Below are positions 11,409-13,536 of a stretch of DNA of 13,536 nucleotides, piece after piece. A model generated the notes under the pieces. It was not told where the DNA came from and did no database searches. It saw only the letters and a program-made list of their open reading frames with translations. The translations under genes were made by a program, and so were the position numbers. Each line of letters opens with the position of its first letter. Position 1 is the first letter of the stretch. The stretch comes from Candidatus Gastranaerophilales bacterium (GTDB lineage Bacteria; Cyanobacteriota; Vampirovibrionia; Gastranaerophilales; UBA9971), in assembly GCA_028277195.1 (NCBI GenBank), contig JANQGS010000180.1:1-13536 (forward strand), given 5' to 3'.

Positions 11409-12295
11409 ATTTCTTCTTCTTCCTGCGTGGGCGAGCCCACATACCTTATCTCAGCTATTAAATCATACCCGAATTCTTCCCTCACCCGCCTGTGCATCCT
11501 GTGCATCAGCCTTGAAACGTCAATGGAAGCGGCATTCCCCGCGTTGATTATAAAATTGCAATGTTTTTCGGAAACCGCGGCCCCGCCTTCTTTCCAGGAT
11601 TTTGCCCCCAGTTCCTCAAATAAACATCCAACGTAAACACCCTCTTCCGGGTTACGGAATGTGCTGCCCGCACTGGGCTCAGTGAGCGGGGGATGGCATC
11701 TTTTCCTGTAATCAACGTGAAAATCCATTTTTTCCGCAATGTTCTTATATTCATCCTTTTTAAGGTTAAAAACCGCGCTCAGTATAAAGTGCCGGTTTTT
11801 TTCAACAAAGGAATTCCTGTAGCTTAATTCCAGCTCATCCCTGCTCAGGGTATGTATTTTATTGGTTTTAAGGTCAATAACCTCCGCTGACTCAATAACA
11901 TGCTCGATTGCCTGGCCGTGCGCCGAGGAATTCATTGTTATTGCGCCTCCTATTGAACCGGGTATGCCTATCAGGAACTCAAGCCCAGAGAGCCTTTTTT
12001 CCAGCAGGATTTTAGCGACCGTAACCGATTTCAGCCCGCTTTCGACTTTTAACCTTGTATCGCACGGGAATTCATGGTTTTTGAGCCCTCCCGTAAGTAT
12101 AACCTTTCCCCTTACGCCCTTTGAGGACACAAGCAGGTTTGAGCCCTTTCCGATAATTGTTGTTTCTCCCCCAAGCGCAAGAATATCCGCGGTTTTCTCG
12201 GGAATATACAATTCATCGGCAGGACCGCCGATTTTCAGGGTTGTATGTTCTTTTAAAGGATGGTTTTCCAGTCTTGATATTGTGTTTATACTCAT
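11384..12295 (-). CDS. murB: UDP-N-acetylenolpyruvoylglucosamine reductase (MurB)
   Basis: NADPH- and FAD-dependent reduction giving UDP-N-acetylmuramic acid, the second committed step of peptidoglycan synthesis. The 303 residues match type II MurB: HTTLKIGGPADELYIP (17-32), IIGKGSNLLVSSKGVRG (47-63), the FAD loop GLEFLIGIPGSIGGAITMNSSAHG (104-127), SYRNSFV (158-164, with catalytic Arg160), the proton-donor serine Ser211 in PSAGSTFRNP, and the final Glu282 in YDLIAEIRYVG. A short tail after GSP (QEEEEIWSQFTVR) is encoded where the frame overlaps ddl. The start ATG overlaps the murC stop (ATGA), a 4-nt overlap typical of coupling. Confidence 0.97.
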   Translation of the reverse strand: MSINTISRLENHPLKEHTTLKIGGPADELYIPEKTADILALGGETTIIGKGSNLLVSSKGVRGKVILTGGLKNHEFPCDTRLKVESGLKSVTVAKILLEKRLSGLEFLIGIPGSIGGAITMNSSAHGQAIEHVIESAEVIDLKTNKIHTLSRDELELSYRNSFVEKNRHFILSAVFNLKKDEYKNIAEKMDFHVDYRKRCHPPLTEPSAGSTFRNPEEGVYVGCLFEELGAKSWKEGGAAVSEKHCNFIINAGNAASIDVSRLMHRMHRRVREEFGYDLIAEIRYVGSPTQEEEEIWSQFTVR

Positions 12296-13536
12296 TTTAA
12301 ATTTTTTCCGTTTGCTTTTTCCATTATAATACGCCCGAGCTTTGTTATCGAACCCGCTCCCATTGTTAAGACAATGTCATTGGCCTGTATTTCCTTTATA
12401 ACCTCCTCTGCCACGGCGTCCAGCTCCCCTCTTATATAACGGGCCGCCCCGTGCCGCAGGTTTTTATGGAATTCTTCCGAGTTAACGCCCGTAACAGGGT
12501 CTTCCCCGGCAGGGTAAACATCACATACATAAACTATATCAGCTTCGTCAAAACATTTCAGGAAATCATCCCACAGACTGGCAAGCCTGGTATAGCGATG
12601 AGGCTGGAAAACCGCTATTACCCTGTTTTTATTAAGGCTTTTTGCGGTTTGGACCGTTGCCCTTATTTCAGTGGGGTGGTGGGCGTAATCATCCACTATC
12701 TGCCCTTCACTGGCGTATCCCAGGGTCTGGAAGCGTTTTTTCATCCCGGTGAATTTTGAAAGCGCCCCGGATGCCCGCTCAAAATCAATACCCGCCTCAA
12801 CAGAAGCGGCTATTGCAATTGCGGCGTTTGACATATTATGCGCCCCGGGCAGATTGAGGTTTATCCCGCCGTTAATAAGGTAATCAGCCTCTTTTTTCTT
12901 TGTACTGCAAGTAATAAACCTGTTTTTGCCGAGGTTTTTTATGAGTTTATTATTTCCCTCATCGTCAATATTAAGTATAATTTTACCTTTTGCCCGGCTT
13001 ATAAACCTCTCAAACGTCTCAAGGAGCTGGCTGAACCCTCCTTTATAATGGTGGGGGTGTTCAAACTCAAGGTTTGTAATAACGGTTATATCCGGGGAGT
13101 ATAATTCAACCGTGCCGTCGCTTTCATCGATTTCCGCAATAAAATGCCCTCCCCTGCCGCAAGCTGCGTTTGTGCCGAGCCGGGGAAATTCCCCGCCAAT
13201 CGCAAATCCCGGCTCCAGGCCCAGTTCGTGGAAAATAGCGGTTATCATTCCCGTTGTAGTGGTTTTCCCGTGCGTTCCGGTGACCCCTATAGAGGTTTTA
13301 TACCCTGACATCAGCTTATTGAGCAGTTCTGCCCTGTGCATTACGGGTATATTTTTTTCTGCCGCTTTTTTTAATTCCGGGTTGTTCTCCTTTATTGCCG
13401 TGCTTTTGATAACCGCCGTGCAATCCCCTAAGTTACCGCCGTCGTGGCCTGTGTAAATCCTTGCGCCCCTGCTCTCAAGGTAGCCGGTAAGCTCGTTTTT
13501 AGCCAGGTCAGAGCCCGATACTTCATATCCCGCTTC
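12292..13536 (-). CDS. murC: UDP-N-acetylmuramate--L-alanine ligase (MurC), missing its N-terminus at the right edge
   Basis: Adds L-Ala to UDP-MurNAc with ATP. The frame is open through the window edge, and 414 residues are visible, starting within EAGYEVSGSDLAKNELT. About 25-45 N-terminal residues, including the usual GIGGIGMS motif, lie outside. Seen motifs are IKSTAIKENNPE, the P-loop GVTGTHGKTTTTGM, IAEIDESDGT, NLEFEHPHHY, LNLPGAHNMSNAAIAIA, VDDYAHHPTEIRAT, FQPHRYTRLASLW and LTMGAGSI. The ATG at 13341 is internal, not the start. HPHHY and DDYAHHPTE distinguish MurC from MurD, E and F and from Mpl. First gene of the visible murC-murB-ddl operon. Confidence 0.96.
   Translation of the reverse strand, partial: EAGYEVSGSDLAKNELTGYLESRGARIYTGHDGGNLGDCTAVIKSTAIKENNPELKKAAEKNIPVMHRAELLNKLMSGYKTSIGVTGTHGKTTTTGMITAIFHELGLEPGFAIGGEFPRLGTNAACGRGGHFIAEIDESDGTVELYSPDITVITNLEFEHPHHYKGGFSQLLETFERFISRAKGKIILNIDDEGNNKLIKNLGKNRFITCSTKKKEADYLINGGINLNLPGAHNMSNAAIAIAASVEAGIDFERASGALSKFTGMKKRFQTLGYASEGQIVDDYAHHPTEIRATVQTAKSLNKNRVIAVFQPHRYTRLASLWDDFLKCFDEADIVYVCDVYPAGEDPVTGVNSEEFHKNLRHGAARYIRGELDAVAEEVIKEIQANDIVLTMGAGSITKLGRIIMEKANGKNLK

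Noticed and set aside
1..13536. CRISPR array, tRNA/rRNA genes, insertion sequence or integrase
   Set aside because: No regularly spaced repeats, no cloverleaf or rRNA-like sequence and no transposase or recombinase reading frame were seen on either strand.

Overview
This window is bacterial chromosome with a moderate-to-low GC content. Most of it is core genes (smc, ispG, ebfC, recR, hisS, murC-murB-ddl), interrupted by a short AT-rich accessory stretch. An oxygen-sensitive class III ribonucleotide reductase under an apparent adenosylcobalamin riboswitch points to an anaerobe that handles B12. Peptidoglycan genes, the MEP isoprenoid pathway and a type IV pilin-like protein show a free-living, walled bacterium. 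I cannot name the lineage from sequence alone.

Layout. 1-1094 (-): N-terminal part of SMC, running off the left edge. 1196-2132: a compact regulatory island with two small leftward genes for DNA-binding-type proteins. Each faces a strong rightward promoter carrying a pair of operator-like sites about 21 bp apart. The two promoters drive two copies of the same small reading frame: a dead 19-codon fragment and an intact 72-aa gene of unknown function. 2153-2715 (+): a YefM/YoeB-type toxin-antitoxin pair with a palindrome over its -10 box; the toxin 3' end contains the start of ispG (2697-3755). 3778-4185 (-): a lone type IV pilin-like prepilin. 4356-5663 (-): bioA, with no other biotin genes in view. 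5766-7964 (+): ebfC-recR-hisS, a tight operon with 3-nt gaps. 7965-8269: a promoter region and a cobalamin riboswitch whose P1, P2, P3 and core elements can be drawn by hand. 8270-10435 (+): nrdD. 10369-10493: two large perfect-arm hairpins that supply the last codons of nrdD and lie before its convergent neighbour. 10515-13536 (-): murC (partial)-murB-ddl, an overlapping peptidoglycan precursor operon.

How parts work together. EbfC and RecR act in nucleoid and recombination functions, and HisS shares their transcript. MurC, MurB and Ddl act in cytoplasmic peptidoglycan precursor synthesis. NrdD makes deoxynucleotides without oxygen or B12. The riboswitch before it suggests it is shut down when adenosylcobalamin is plentiful, presumably because a B12-dependent class II enzyme elsewhere takes over.

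The least explained part is 1196-2132: two repressor-like genes, apparently translated from leaderless mRNAs, each opposite a copy of the same small gene. It resembles a miniature phage-type switch that was duplicated and then given a different regulator. The structured element at the nrdD 3' end is the second unexplained item.
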